A stretch of 64,000 nucleotides of DNA from Oscheius onirici (taxonomy: Eukaryota > Nematoda > Chromadorea > Rhabditida > Rhabditidae): the NCBI GenBank assembly GCA_932521025.1, contig OW051473.1, positions 6,634,001 through 6,698,000 on the forward strand, in the 5' to 3' direction. Of the stretch, positions 23,785-35,283 are shown piece after piece. The notes under the pieces were generated by a model. That model was not told the origin of the DNA, made no database searches, and saw only the letters and a list, made by a program, of their open reading frames with translations. The translations under genes and the position numbers were made by a program. How positions within the stretch are numbered: position 1 is the first letter of the stretch; every line of letters begins with the position of its first letter.

Positions 23785-26700
23785 TTACTTTTTCTTCTTT
23801 CTCGGGGAATCACTTGACGACTTGATCGGACGTTTCATCGGCTTCCGGGAGCATTTCCTACAATACCAGGGTGTATCGTCTTCAGGAGCGACCAACAGAC
23901 CAACGCAGTGCCTGAAGGGTTAATTTTATGACTATTGAAACATACGTTTGCTTCTCGGTCTTCTACATGTTCTGATTAAAGGTTTCCAAAGTACTGATTT
24001 TGCTATTCTCGGCTTCACATTGAACTCTGGCATTTTAGATATATTTCAAGTTTATGAACATCTGTCTTTGATGTAAAAAGTTGGTTCTGATCGTTTGTTT
24101 GTTGCTAAATAGAGCACGACATTTTAAAGCCAAGGTTTTAGATGATCCAAACTATCAAGAAGCGGAGAGAACATGAGAAATGGGGACTTGTGGGGACTGG
24201 GGACTCTATTTTTTCCAACTCTCTCTGTGTTTTTGTGTGTTTGAAGCTCTAATCGAGGATATTTAAGAGAGCTTTATGCGCAAGTTAATATTAAAAACAA
24301 GTAACGACAGGATAAGCAAGTGCACAAACTTTTTTTTGCGACTTCGCAGTTACTTTGGAGGGACAGGAGATGACTGAAACGGAGTGGCAAAAGATAGCAT
24401 GAACTCTAGCTTACAACAGTGGATCCGCGACAAAACGTAGCAATAGGTAGGTGAAGACGAGGAATCTCTAATTTTAGCCTTGGAAGGACGGTGCTATCCT
24501 TGTAGTTTTAAAAGGTATGTTAGACTTAGTTTCCAAAAATAACACCGACAGCGTTTTTATCGAAATATTCTAATTTTACAAGATTTGAGCAACACCCTTT
24601 TTGCTCGTCTCATCTTTTTGTTCGTTAACATCTATTTAAAAAACAAATGACGGATCGCTTTCATATTCATGAGTAGAAAGGACTAACACTTTCGATTTCA
24701 TTGTTTCTATTTTCTTGTCAAAAAAATACTCACCAATGGAACCAGTTGTTGCAGTTGTCGCAAGCAACCATGTTAGCTCCTTCCGTCCAAGCAACATGAC
24801 ACGTAGGACAAATCCACATTTTCTCGTCCTCTTCATCGAGAGGGTCGGGACCTGGCGCAGAAGGACGAGAAGATTCTTCCTAAAGATTAAGCATTAAAAG
24901 ATAATTTAAAACACTTGCCTTCTTTCTATGTTCCTCCTTCTCGGGTTTCTTCTCCTTGAGTTTCTCCTTTTCTCGGTCCTTCTCCTTGTCCTTCTTTTTT
25001 AAGATAGATTCCAGACCAGCTGTAGCTTGAATATGGGCCAATTCTCTTTCCATCCTCTTCTTTTCTCGTTCCCGTCTCTTCTCCAGTTCTTCTCGATCTC
25101 GTTCCAGTCTCTGCGCTTGTTCATCCAGCCTCTTTTTCTCTTCAGCATCTTTTCGTTGTTTCTCTTCATGCTCCTTTTGTATTCGCTCATACTCCGCCCG
25201 TTGTCTCTGCTCAGCTTCTTCTCTCTCCCTTTTTCTTCGTTCTTCCTTCCTTCGGTGTTTCTCATCCTTCTCCTTGTCATATTTCTGGGGAGTTTTCTTA
25301 AATTCTGCATATTCAGCAACACATTGACCCAACCTCGGATTTGCTAACATGCTTTGGCTTTTCTGATGAACTGCCTGGTGTCTTTACGCTTCCGAGCCGA
25401 AGAGGAGGCATTTTATCGTCACTAAATTATCAGAAAAATAAATACAGGAAAATTGGCTTACGGAGCAGAGATTTTGAATTTGATCTTGACTGGCTCGTGA
25501 GCATAGGTGGAAGCGGAGGTGTCGCTGTGCGAAGGAGTTTGATCGCCTAAGCGAATTTTGAGAGTCGGCAGTTTCTGCCCAATTTCTAAAACGTAGTATG
25601 TTAATCCTCAAAAAGTTGCACTACCTGGTTTTGGTTCTTTGTATTGGTGGCTTTCCTTCTCTTTCCGCTCTTTTTCTTTCTCCTTTTCTTCCTTGTCCCG
25701 CTTCTTTTTCTTCTTGTGTTCTTTATCCTTCTTGTGTTTCTTGTGCAGAAGCGGAGAAGACTCCCGCTCACGATCCTTGTCCTTCTTCTTCTTTTTCTTC
25801 TTCGGAGTTTCTGTTTGGGAAATACCAGGTGAGAACATTGTCGGTCCTGGCTCATCACCTCCGTAGTACGGTATGGTGTCTTCGTCATCGAGGCTAGTCA
25901 GCGGTGGTACTGGAAAAACTAATACACTTTTTCACTCACAAAAGCTTACGTAATGGGGATGGTGACGCTTCGCGCAGACTGGGCGGAGCCCGTACTGGCG
26001 ACGGAGAGAAGGTGGACGATGCGTTGCTACTCAGTGGATTCGTGATAGTGAGTTTCAGCGGTTTTTGTTCTAAATATTTTCTTTTTCAATGTTTCTATTC
26101 TCCTACCTTCAAATATATTAGGAGCTAATTCATCCTTGATCGATTTCATAGTCTCCGCCAATTTTTGCTGTATTTCCCGTTCTCGCACTTGAGCTTCTTC
26201 TCGTGCACGAGCTTCTAGCGACAGCCGCTTCTCCTCCTTCTTCCGCCGTTTTTCCTCCTCTTTGGCTATTTTCTTCTGCTCATCCAGCTCTTTTCTGTGT
26301 TCTTCCTTCACTCGAGCAGCCTCTCTTTTCTTTTCCTTCTGCTCCTCCTTCTTAAAAACGAAACTTAAAAAATAAAACACTGAGCTCAACCATCCGCAGT
26401 TTTTCCTCCTTGTTCCGTTCCTTTTCTCTCTTTTCGCGTTCTTCCCGCTCTGTCTGCTGTTTCAATTGCTGGAACAGATATATATTTTCCCTGATTTGTC
26501 TAAAAAAGTAGTTTTTAGAAAAGTTCGGAAGTGTTCATACTTTTCGTCGACTATTTTGGGTGGTGTTTCTTGTCCATGAAAATCGTACCCTGACAGAACG
26601 TCTTCGGAATGATCACCAGACACAGCTTCCTCGAGTTTCGGCATAGGAGGTGAGCTGGATCTGTCTTCAAAAGCAGAAGCCGAAGTGCTCTGTATATCAT

Positions 26701-27893
26701 CACAGTGATAGTCTTCTTTTTCTCTCACCGGCTCTGGTTTATCAAAAAGGGCTCGAGCAGCCGGGCGTGGCTTAAATTTCTGCTTCTCGGCAGATTTGCT
26801 TGTAGTTGGAGACTAAAATCTTTTGTAAAACGAAAAATGTGAGCAACTCACGGCCGTGCGTATTCTATCATCCCGGTCCATGTAGGGCGAATTAGACCGT
26901 CCTATAGGCGTGCTCGAGCGACTGTCCTTCTAAAATATATATTATGAAATTCTTCCAATTCAACTCACCAGTCCGTTCAAAGGTCGGTTCTTTTTCTTCG
27001 ACAGCTGTGCCGCATAGTCCGGGTTGTACAACTTTTGTGAGGCGATGTTCGCGCTACTCGTAATACCTATAACAGATCTGTTTTCCCATTATTTGATTAG
27101 ATTACCTGTAGCTGAACTGTCGTCCATCCTTGTGATAATCGGCGGAGCAGGTTTTCGATCCTCCTTGCTTATTCCCATTGATTTGGCTGTACATTTGTCG
27201 AACGACGGAAAGTCGGGAGCAGATCAAAGCAAAACATAGAAAGAAAAAACCTTTTACGTACCCCTTCTTGTCCGAAGACGTGCATGGCTTCATAACTGCC
27301 AAGTAGTCAGCCCCCTCTCTAGTCCATTCAGGATGAGCCGCTTGATAGAACCGAGGAATATGCTCTGGTCTTGTCTATGAAAATTTAATATAACAATCAA
27401 AATAATACTTACCTCTAATTCTTTTTCGCTAGGCTGGGGATGGAATAGGGGACGTGGATTCTGCCTCGCCACCGGAAACTTGGGCATCTAAAGTGGTGAA
27501 TTAGATAACAGTTATTTTTACTTACAGGCTGAGGCGGAATTAGCTTGTTATTCCTGGCAAAATCAAATAACTCGGCCGTGGAAAAGTTGATTTTTTTGAA
27601 AGCTAGATTGAGGTCGGTTGCTGCTGTTTCACTCCGCCCAGCTGAAAACCAACTTTTATAAGCGTTGACCAGTCTCTTACCATGCTCTGTATAAAATTTG
27701 CTCTTGGTAGATATGCTATTTATAAATCTGCTCATTACATCTGTTAACGCGTCGAAAGAGTTATCACTTGCTGTCCCAAAACCTGAATTTATTCTGTTAC
27801 GAAATAAAATGTTTGAAACCAACCAAAACAGTCTAAAATGCTCCCAAGAGAAACCCGTAGCCCGTGCAGGGCCACATCTTCGTTGGCGCCCAT
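23785..27893 (-). CDS. taf-3: TAF3 homologue, TFIID subunit with histone fold and PHD finger
   Basis: Subunit of the general transcription factor TFIID. In animals the histone fold pairs with TAF10 and the PHD finger reads H3K4me3 at promoters. About 18 exons give roughly 870 residues. The N-terminal histone fold begins MGANEDVALHGLRVSLGS and runs through TASDNSFDALTDVMSRF and STAELFDFARNNKL. The centre is a long lysine/glutamate-rich charged region, likely helical. The C-terminal PHD finger is split between 24879-24734 and 23911-23785: MWICPTCHVAWTEGANM, VACDNCNNWFHWHCVGL, WYCRKC, with the Cys4-His-Cys3 pattern and WFHW aromatic residues intact. The last residues are a basic tail (SPRKKKK). 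The start follows a TTTTCAG acceptor by seven bases. One intron (donor next to 24919) begins GCAAGT, a GC-AG intron. The 0.8 kb intron inside the PHD finger holds repeat copy B. Domain order and length support TAF3 over other PHD proteins. Confidence 0.93.
24204..24505 (+). repeat. Dispersed repeat, copy B (intronic)
   Basis: A second copy of the repeat at 12249, in the same orientation on the plus strand and so antisense to taf-3. It shares the GT-rich opening, GAAGCTCTAATCGAGGATAT, GCGCAAGTTAATATTAA, CTTTGGAGGG and TTTTAGCCTTGGAAGGACGG in order. It is more diverged and somewhat shorter than copy A. It sits in the intron that splits the PHD-finger coding sequence. Confidence 0.75.
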
Positions 27894-28649
27894 GCCGGGG
27901 CTGAAAATGTATTTATTTTATTCGCTGTTTAAAAACTGTTAACGTGCAATAAATCGTGAGAAAAGGGAAAGAAAACTTAAGATGCGCCGGTTGATCAAAT
28001 TCTCACGTTTGGATGAAAGCGCATGATTTCCACAACTTGCAGAAAAACGTCGCAGGTTTAAAACATCTTTTTGAGCTCTTTTGAACAACGTACACTGATT
28101 AAACCGATTGCAAAAACGTTTTCTGTGATACTTTTTCGGAGAAAAAACTTATAAGCAAAGAAAATCTACGGGTTTTGACATTATGACCCGCTTTGTTTTC
28201 ATCTCGCCGGACAGTAGTACATCTCGAGACACCCAGGCTCGTCGCGCTAAGACCCGCACCTCTGACTCCCTTTCGCCAACCGACCCATGAGACCGCAATC
28301 GTGCTCAATGAATGACGCGCCGCCCCGCAAACACTCTGCGGGAGAAATCAGACATGATTCATGGGAGAATCCCACGCGGAAATCTGTTTCTTTGGCAAAC
28401 TTCCCGATCGCTAGTTTTGCAGAAATTTATTAGTATACCACCTTTTGATTTGATTTTCAAAGGGAATCGGGGTTCAAAGAGATAGAGGAAAGTTGTAAAC
28501 TGTTAAGAACAAACTTCTAAAAGGTTTAATGAGAGTGCCGTTGCGTGAAGAGACCCAGTTTTCCAGTTAAAAACATTTTCGTTGTCACTAAACATATATT
28601 GAACATCACAAATATTGAGATTTTCGAACACTTATAAAAAAGAATTAAC

Positions 28650-28754
28650 CTAGCCCGACTTGTTATCATGTACAACAAATATATCTTTAAAAAAATCAAC
28701 CCACTCTTCATCGTAGTCGTAGTCGACGTAGTAGAAAGATGATAGTGGATGCAT
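28650..28754 (-). CDS. Possible small ORF, 34 residues
   Basis: A short frame beginning MHPLSSFYYVDYDYDEEWV and ending NKSG. The aromatic and acidic composition is not what random AT-rich sequence usually gives. There is no recognised homologue, signal peptide or supporting splice context, so it may be chance. Listed at low confidence. Confidence 0.15.
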   Translation of the reverse strand: MHPLSSFYYVDYDYDEEWVDFFKDIFVVHDNKSG

Positions 28755-29052
28755 TTCTGTATTTAGTAACATTGTAAAACGATTGTTTTAATTACGTATT
28801 ATCGATTTTGCATGATATGATGGTGATCGATCAAGAAGCGATATTTGTAGGCTCAATACCAGAAGCGAGACGTCGATATAGTGTGAGAAGATTTCGGAAG
28901 ATTATCACTGCTTGTTTGAAAAAGAAGGGCCTCTAGCTTAATGGTAGGTCAGTCGGATATCCAAGCATTTTCTTAATCCGGTCCCGTGATTGCCAGATAT
29001 AGTTTGGAGAAGAGAAGTTTTATAAAATGTAACGATTTTTATGTTTAACCAG

Positions 29053-29109
29053 ATGAAGATACCTGTCAATGTACGTATCGTCCCGGTTATGCGAACGTGA
29101 ACCGTCATC
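29053..29109 (+). other. Orphan EGF-like exon
   Basis: A 57-base stretch flanked by TTTAACCAG (acceptor) and GTAAGT (donor). It encodes EDTCQCTYRPGYANVNRH in the frame that needs one base from an upstream exon. The C-x-C spacing and RPGY resemble the end of an EGF domain, as in nematode MUA-3/MUP-4-type matrix receptors. No neighbouring exon could be found to join it, so it is either part of a gene with widely spaced exons or a remnant. Confidence 0.3.
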
Positions 29110-30612
29110 GTAAGTCATTGGGGTCTAACCGACGCACCCGTTTATATATGTTTCTGACTAAAACAATAAACTTGCGCTCTCAAATGATAGAGAGTGGGAA
29201 GAATGGCCTGTTGGATTTTTCATTTGTCACACTAATTTTTTGGTGTCTTCAGATTACTTTCTCTACTTTGATCCAATTTAACATCTTAAACAATTGACCG
29301 CTTCTGTTGAATTTGAACTGCTGTAAGACAACTGTCACGAAAAATGTCTTGTCCGACTCGGTTACAACAGAGCGTCACACTTCCTGCTGTGTTGATTGTT
29401 GATGTGGAAAATTGGGGAATTTCGGCCCGGCTCGCGATCCTTTGAGTACATAAACATTGACCAATCGGCGATCTGCAATCACGCTGACCGCATAGCAGCT
29501 TTTTCTCAGAGTGCCACTTTTTCGAACAGTAGTCACCGGTTTTTTACAGAATGCCGAGGTGTTCAATCTTTTCCTAACCTTATCTATTTCCGCAGCGACA
29601 CTGACAAATCTCACACAGAACCGTTGGGCACCATGCGAGTCCTAATACGTAGATAGTTGCTTGGGGTTTTTTGTTGACTCCACCCACGAAACAATATTTC
29701 AAAAGAGCCTTACTGTTCCTAAAATAATCCCAAGTTTCAAGAGTCACGATTCGCAGTTTACCATTCAGCCTCAGCGCTTTCACTTTGCAAGCCAATTCTA
29801 CCGTTTGCTTTGCGCTACCTAACTGCTAAGGAGTTATAATATCCTTTACTTTAGCACAACCTTTTAAAGTTAGTTCACTATTGGTATTGTCATATTCTTT
29901 CTTTATGTTGGCGCAATATAATGTTTTCAAAATTCTGAATGTGCATTTTGCGTGTTTTTATCAATACGATTCAAATGGAAAACATCACCTTTTTCCTTAC
30001 ATTAGTATTTTCCCACTTTCCGATCCTTTTTAGCGTTACAGGAGGTTTTGAAAATGAGAAACATGTCTTTATTCCTGCATAGCTTAGGTTGATAGTGATT
30101 CTTCCTACAAATTCTAAGTTTTGAGCAGGATCGTCATAAAAAAATGGTGTAGTAAGCTTCTCATTTTGAACTCTGCCGTCAATGTGCAAGACAATAAAGG
30201 AACACAATAAGCAAGAAAGCTTCTATTCAAGAAAGCAGTGTGAAACTGTAAACTTTTTGTCGTTTCCCGCATTGTTCACAGTGAACGTGCGTCTCCTGTG
30301 AAGTACCACTTGTTAACACTGATATCTTGTCTCCGCCTGTTAAGGTAGTGCTCGGCACCGATGAGCACAGCTGTCTCCCGCAGGCGAGAGTGACCATCTT
30401 GACAGCAGGAAGCATTCGTGTCAGCGAATGTCGGGCAGCATGTTTGGCTTCGACCCTACCGCGCTTTTCAAGCACCATTCGAGTCCAGCGGCCACGTTTT
30501 GTTTTAGTCGCCTATAACGAGACCAACAAATCCGAACGCTTGTTCTTCATGTCCCGCGCCCAATAGTCCTTTATTCTCCTCCAGTCTCCGAAAAGGCAAG
30601 TTTTCAGTTATC

Positions 30613-31260
30613 ATGTCGCGATGGGAAATCCTTCCCGTCAGTGAGCAAGAACAGAAGTACTTGGCTGGCACAACGACAAGGTTTTCCTATTTTATCGTTT
30701 CTAATTTTCTATCGTTTTCAGTACCGTAGCCACAATGACTGCTCCAATCAGAAAAAGTCTGGGAGGGTTGATGCGACAAGAAATTTCAGGTTTCTTAACT
30801 TGCGACTTTTAATGAAAACGTTTTTAAGAGTCTGGACAGACGATATGCTACTACCGAACTGTTGGAGGAGACCTTCCCGTTCCCTACATGTGTGACATGG
30901 GTTGTTGTAGTCACGGCTGTTGTTCAGTAGCAGACTTAGCAGCGTAAGCATTTCAATAATTAGTGAGGAAGGGTCTTTGCAGCAAAAACAACTCCCTGGG
31001 TTGGGGAATTGGTCTCCTCTGTCTTGTGATAGCAGTGGTAATTGTCGGAGTGATTGCCATTTTTACGGTGATTTGGTTGAATAAGCGACATGAGAAAGAA
31101 CATCAGCAGCAGATCAAAGAAAGCAGTTTGGAGAGCGGGTCAGTGAGTCAGGTACGAAATGGAAACTATGTGTCTAAACGGGAGTTTTTAGATCAGTGGA
31201 CCCACAGATTTCTACCTAAATGACCACTACTATCTGCCATACGGAAATAAGCATTACTGA
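30613..31260 (+). CDS. Small shisa/WBP1-like cysteine-rich membrane protein
   Basis: A single-pass membrane protein. The ATG follows a TTTTCAG acceptor (30601-30607) by five bases, a likely trans-splice site. The N terminus MSRWEILPVSEQEQKYLAG is polar. A compact cysteine cluster follows, TICYYRTVGGDLPVPYMCD then MGCCSHGCCSVAD, and then one membrane helix (LLCLVIAVVIVGVIAIFTVI). After it comes a basic stop-transfer LNKRHEK and a short tail ending YLPYGNKHY. The intron after DLAA is 39 bases (GTAAGC to TTTGCAG) and keeps frame. The last intron splices at VSQ/ISG to a stop at 31258. The CxxxGCC...GCC then helix layout is typical of shisa-like and VOPP1/WBP1-like adaptors, but no specific member is identified. 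A poly(A) signal lies at 31393. There is no clear signal peptide ahead of the cysteines. Confidence 0.7.
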
Positions 31261-34200
31261 TTCTCTTTGTCCTCATCTTCTTGACCAAACTCTGTTTTCG
31301 GAGTGCCTTCTCGCTTGATAGCCACTGCATATCCTCACGTGTCCACTCTGATCCCCCTACTTAACTGAAACTGATTGCCAATGTTTCTTGAGAATAAAGC
31401 CAGCAAATTTTTCATATGCGATTGATTGAACTGTCAACCTTGACAGGGCAGCAAATAGATCCGAAACGAACAGTTTTCACATTTTTCACGCCTTCCCTGA
31501 TGAGAAGAGCTGCTGGAGCTCATGTCAGGACCAATCGTCAAAAACTTGGGATTTTACACAACTCCTCGGCAGATGCTACAGCAATCAGGTACGGAGCAGG
31601 TTTCTGTCAAATAGATGACGGTAGTTTGTCGGAGTACTCCCTAATTTTGACTCGCCTTCGCTTTTAATGTCTCGAGGCCTCCTCCCACTGTTCTTTTTGT
31701 GTCTCTGTTGGGATCTGGGTAGCAACGGCATCCGACATCCAATCTTCACGCGTCTGCTATGACGAGGTCTTTGTTCTAATTAACTTTCCTCTGAAAAACT
31801 GTCTGCCGGACTAACACAACGAACCATGCCAAAAATTCATTTTTTGAGAACTAAAGACTTTGTTGTTAATCCTAAACTCGTGCGTTGCCGTTTTAATGCC
31901 ACACGCTTCATTCTGCAGCCACCTATCTAAGCTGAGAAAATGATTGGACGCGACCTTGCCCAATTCAACTGTTTCTCAGCTAGTTGTCGTCCAATAGACT
32001 GCAAAAGTACAGGAAGTCTATGTGTGTGGTCCGGCAGGTTTTTGGTTTACTCTTCATCGTTTCATGTTCACAAAGCACCCCACGAGAATGGCGTTTTAGG
32101 ATGTTGTAGTTTGTAAATCTATATCCATGCGGGATTTCTGCAGGTCGGCACTTGTACACCATCAGCTGAGTGCCAGTAATGCTGTCAGACGACTCGAACA
32201 GACGGTTCTCGAACGGCAGCAGAGTCGTGTTCGGCGTGAGAATCGCTCTCAGAGTGTTGTGGCAGCACAATGGAGGTACGTTTTGCAGTAATTTCCTCAA
32301 ATAGCCTTGCTCACACGCACGTAACCCACAGCATGAGAAATCAAACACATGTTAAGAGAGCACAATTTAACGCATTTTTAGAGCTCCTGTTTTGACGTGT
32401 GTGCTTAGCACGAATGTAGTGGTACTTCCTTTCTTAACACGTATTTCCTGATCAGTCTCAGCTAACACGGTCCCATTTCCGTCTTCTCATCAGTTCTCTG
32501 ATTTTTTTTCCATGCTCTCCTACCAATCTACAAGATTGCGGGTCAATTTCTGAGATTAGACGAATGGAAAAAGCGTACCTCAGAGTACCTGGAAAAATTT
32601 TATGAGCTCTTTGAAGCGACCATTCCATCAGTCTGGATGACCTCTTTTGAGAAGGCAGCAGAAAAATAGCGCCCCCGCCCCAAATTGTGCCTTTTGGTGT
32701 GCTCGCGTCATACCTATTTATGCTTTTCCATAACTTTTCCTTAACCTGTGAACTGTCTTTTCCATGCACTAACCTCTCCTGACTATCCCTTTTCTAAGAC
32801 CTTCCCTCAGAAATGCATTTTTCAGGAAAAAGCGCTTGATGCGAGGGGAGTCCCCACGTTCGGGTCTTCTACCAACAGAAACCATTGTCAGCTCACCGTC
32901 CTGTAACGACCTCAACCCACAGCTGACATATTCTCAGAAATTGCAAGAGCATCGGTAAGTTCAAAAGTTCTCAGTTTCAATTAGAGAAGCCGTGGGGAAG
33001 AAGGTCAAAAAGTTAGACTTCATTTGCTGAGTAATTGTTTTGGACCACTCTAAAATTGTGTCCTTTCGAAAAATACGGTGATTGGTTGTGGACAAGAAGA
33101 CGCCCACAGCGTGAATTACTCCTCAAATCACATTCTATCATAAGCGTCGTGTCATCATTCGACGCTTTTCTTTTCGCTCTGAAGAATGCAGTAGACATCA
33201 ATGTTCACAAGTGTCTTGCTTCTTTTGGACTTTTTGCAAGATATTGAAAAACCCGGAGGTTGTGATTTAATCCCGGAGCAAGGCGAGCCTCTCGACATGT
33301 CCTCTTTATGCAGTTTTGCTCGTAAAACTTCTGCTTCCTTTAGGCCATAAGCTCTGAGATTAAACTTGACGTCACGTTTGATCGTTTTGAGGGTATTTTT
33401 AGTTCGAAACTACCGTATCCCAACAGGTTGTGATCGCAACCTTTTCAAATGGTGAGAGTGAGAACCTGTTCACGAGTTCATTTCCTTCCATAGAAGTTGA
33501 TTCTTTCTTTCACTTTGTCAAACTGGCACGTAATAAATCACACAAAATGGCCCATTGTCTCTAGGATCCCATAGTAAGTATGTGCTAAATAAAGGGGAAA
33601 GACTTAACTGCCCGTAGCCCAAATGACTCTGGGAGACGCCTCTTGCATCATTTTGAAAACAGAAGGCGACGTTTTCTGAGGGATTGAGCATCTCCGACTG
33701 GAAGTATATTTTAGTGAGCGTCACGAGAGAAAATCAAAAAGCAGTTTCAAATGTGATTGTAGATGCCGGACTCGCTTGCAATTAAGCTCTGCTTCCAAAA
33801 CTTTGACAAAGGAAAGACCACTCTTTCTTCGACATTCCTCATGTTGCTCAGTGCTCAATGGAATTGAGAGTGTTTACATGAAGCAGCGCATCTTGTTGTC
33901 AAAACGTAGGCCACCTCAGAGGGCACTTGTCCCCTTCGAAGAATATTCTAGAGTTCCCTGCCTGTTTCACAAACTTTGACGCAATAATCGTCAAAAATAG
34001 ATGTTTCGAAAACGCTGCAGCCATTGTAATTGCCTCCATTACACGTAGCTCCTGCTATCCGGTACACTGGTGCCTTAATCCGTGCTACCAGTAGTCCATC
34101 TCCTAAAGATAGCCTCGTGACAAATCAAAGCTCTCTAAGTGGTGAATGATCCTCCTAAGATGATCCACTCAAACCGCCCTCCCTCGCAAATTCGCAGTAA

Positions 34201-34925
34201 TTTTATTCTCTGGATATCATTTGCTTCAGTTGATTTGTTGTCGTTTTCGCGACCAATCGTGCCTTACTCTTGACCAAACATAATAGGTTACGGCTCAAGG
34301 TTCTTTACAACACAGCTTCTTATACGCTTCTTGCTAAAGCATACTGTAGTTTGTGCACTAAGATAACCTTTACGCCGTTTCGGTTAGAATTTAAAAGTTT
34401 TCTCGCTACTTTTCCTGCCTTACAATCATTGGTCCACAACTTTTGTGGTCATTTTGTTACTTTGTAATCAGCAGTTTTTCAAACAAATGAAAACATGGTT
34501 GGACTGGGACAACTTTCTGAACACGTGGACCTTTAGTTCTTGGTTTTTGTAGGAAATTTCACACTTTGTGACTCAGGGTCACGAGGCATGTACAACCTTC
34601 CCCAGAAGGCGTTATCTGGATCGGCTGGATTTTGATTCAAAAACATATACTTTCGCGCCTCAGTAATTGCCAATTCCATGAACATGAGGTCGCGTAGTCC
34701 GCTCATAACTCAAAGTGTCATCTCATCCATAGCTCACTATTTTTGGAGTGAAAAAGCAGCGCGTCAGTTCCTCCAGGATAATTCTATTGTCGGCGCTCGA
34801 GAACTATAGGCACCAGGGCCGTCCCTCCGTTTCAAGCAATGCGAATATGTTTTCTGGGTTCACTGTTCACCCTCTTTTTCACACCCCATGGGAGCTTACT
34901 GGGCGACGGACCAATCATTTTTCAG
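31261..34925. other. Intergenic region upstream of the kinase gene
   Basis: About 3.7 kb without convincing exons lies between the shisa-like gene and the first exon assigned to the kinase gene. Pyrimidine-rich tracts are common on the plus strand. It may include outron or undetected 5' exons of the kinase. No repeat or RNA gene is seen. Confidence 0.4.
31393..31398 (+). terminator. Poly(A) signal AATAAA
   Basis: The hexamer lies 133 bases after the stop of the shisa-like gene. It is the first such signal downstream in that orientation. Confidence 0.5.
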
Positions 34926-35283
34926 AAAACTAAGCGACTTTGGTGTTCTGCCGCATATCATAATCGACGAAGAGGACATCATCCAGCCTATTCTTCCAGT
35001 CAGAAGAAAAAGTTCTTTAAAGAAAAACATTTCACGAAGAAGACGATACATCCAGGTAAAACAGCTGTTCAAACCGTTATCCGACTGATTTCAGGAGAGA
35101 TTGAATTCGATTAGAGCGTTCTTCAGAATGGCACCAACTAAGAAGAAAATGTCCCTTCCACCATCAGTTCCAATCATCAAAGAAGAAGGTGGTGAAGAGA
35201 AGCCTGAACGTCCGAAAAATCAACGTAGGAGTCTGGCAATCTGCGAAAACACTTGTGAAGCGTTGAGGAGGTCTTTCCGCAAG
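34926..35283 (+). CDS. Probable alternative 5' exons of the SBK-like kinase gene
   Basis: Two exon-like blocks, 34926-35055 and 35095-35283, read in one frame across a 39-base intron. They encode a basic stretch with KKNISRRRRYIQ, an inner start MAPTKKKMSLPPS at 35128, IIKEEGGEEKPERPKNQRRS and CEALRRSFRK. Each begins after a TTTTCAG or TTTCAG acceptor, and the second ends before GTACAG in phase 0. The kinase exon at 37959 accepts phase 0, so a splice from 35283 to 37959 is in frame. CTTCAG just before the ATG at 35128 could be a trans-splice site. The alternative is that these exons belong to a separate small gene. No domain is recognised. Confidence 0.45.

Larger units (their letters stand above)
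27894..30612. other. Divergent intergenic region between taf-3 and the shisa-like gene
   Basis: About 2.7 kb separates the minus-strand taf-3 start from the next plus-strand gene. It should hold both promoters. Two isolated exon-like stretches are described separately: an EGF-like exon at 29053-29109 and a short minus-strand frame at 28650-28754. A tRNA-like A-box at 28928 has no convincing fold. The rest shows no gene. Confidence 0.45.

Noticed and set aside
24999-25838. Overlapping open frames in both strands across the Lys/Glu-rich part of taf-3
   Set aside because: They are shadows of a purine-rich coding repeat. Only the frame rich in EEK/REREE joins the neighbouring exons in phase.
28922-28995. 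A-box-like TAGCTTAATGGTAG suggesting a tRNA gene
   Set aside because: No B-box, no anticodon stem and no acceptor pairing could be built.
30878-30985. An apparent 20-24 base micro-intron in the shisa-like gene
   Set aside because: Moving the acceptor to TCTTTGCAG gives a normal 39-base intron in frame.
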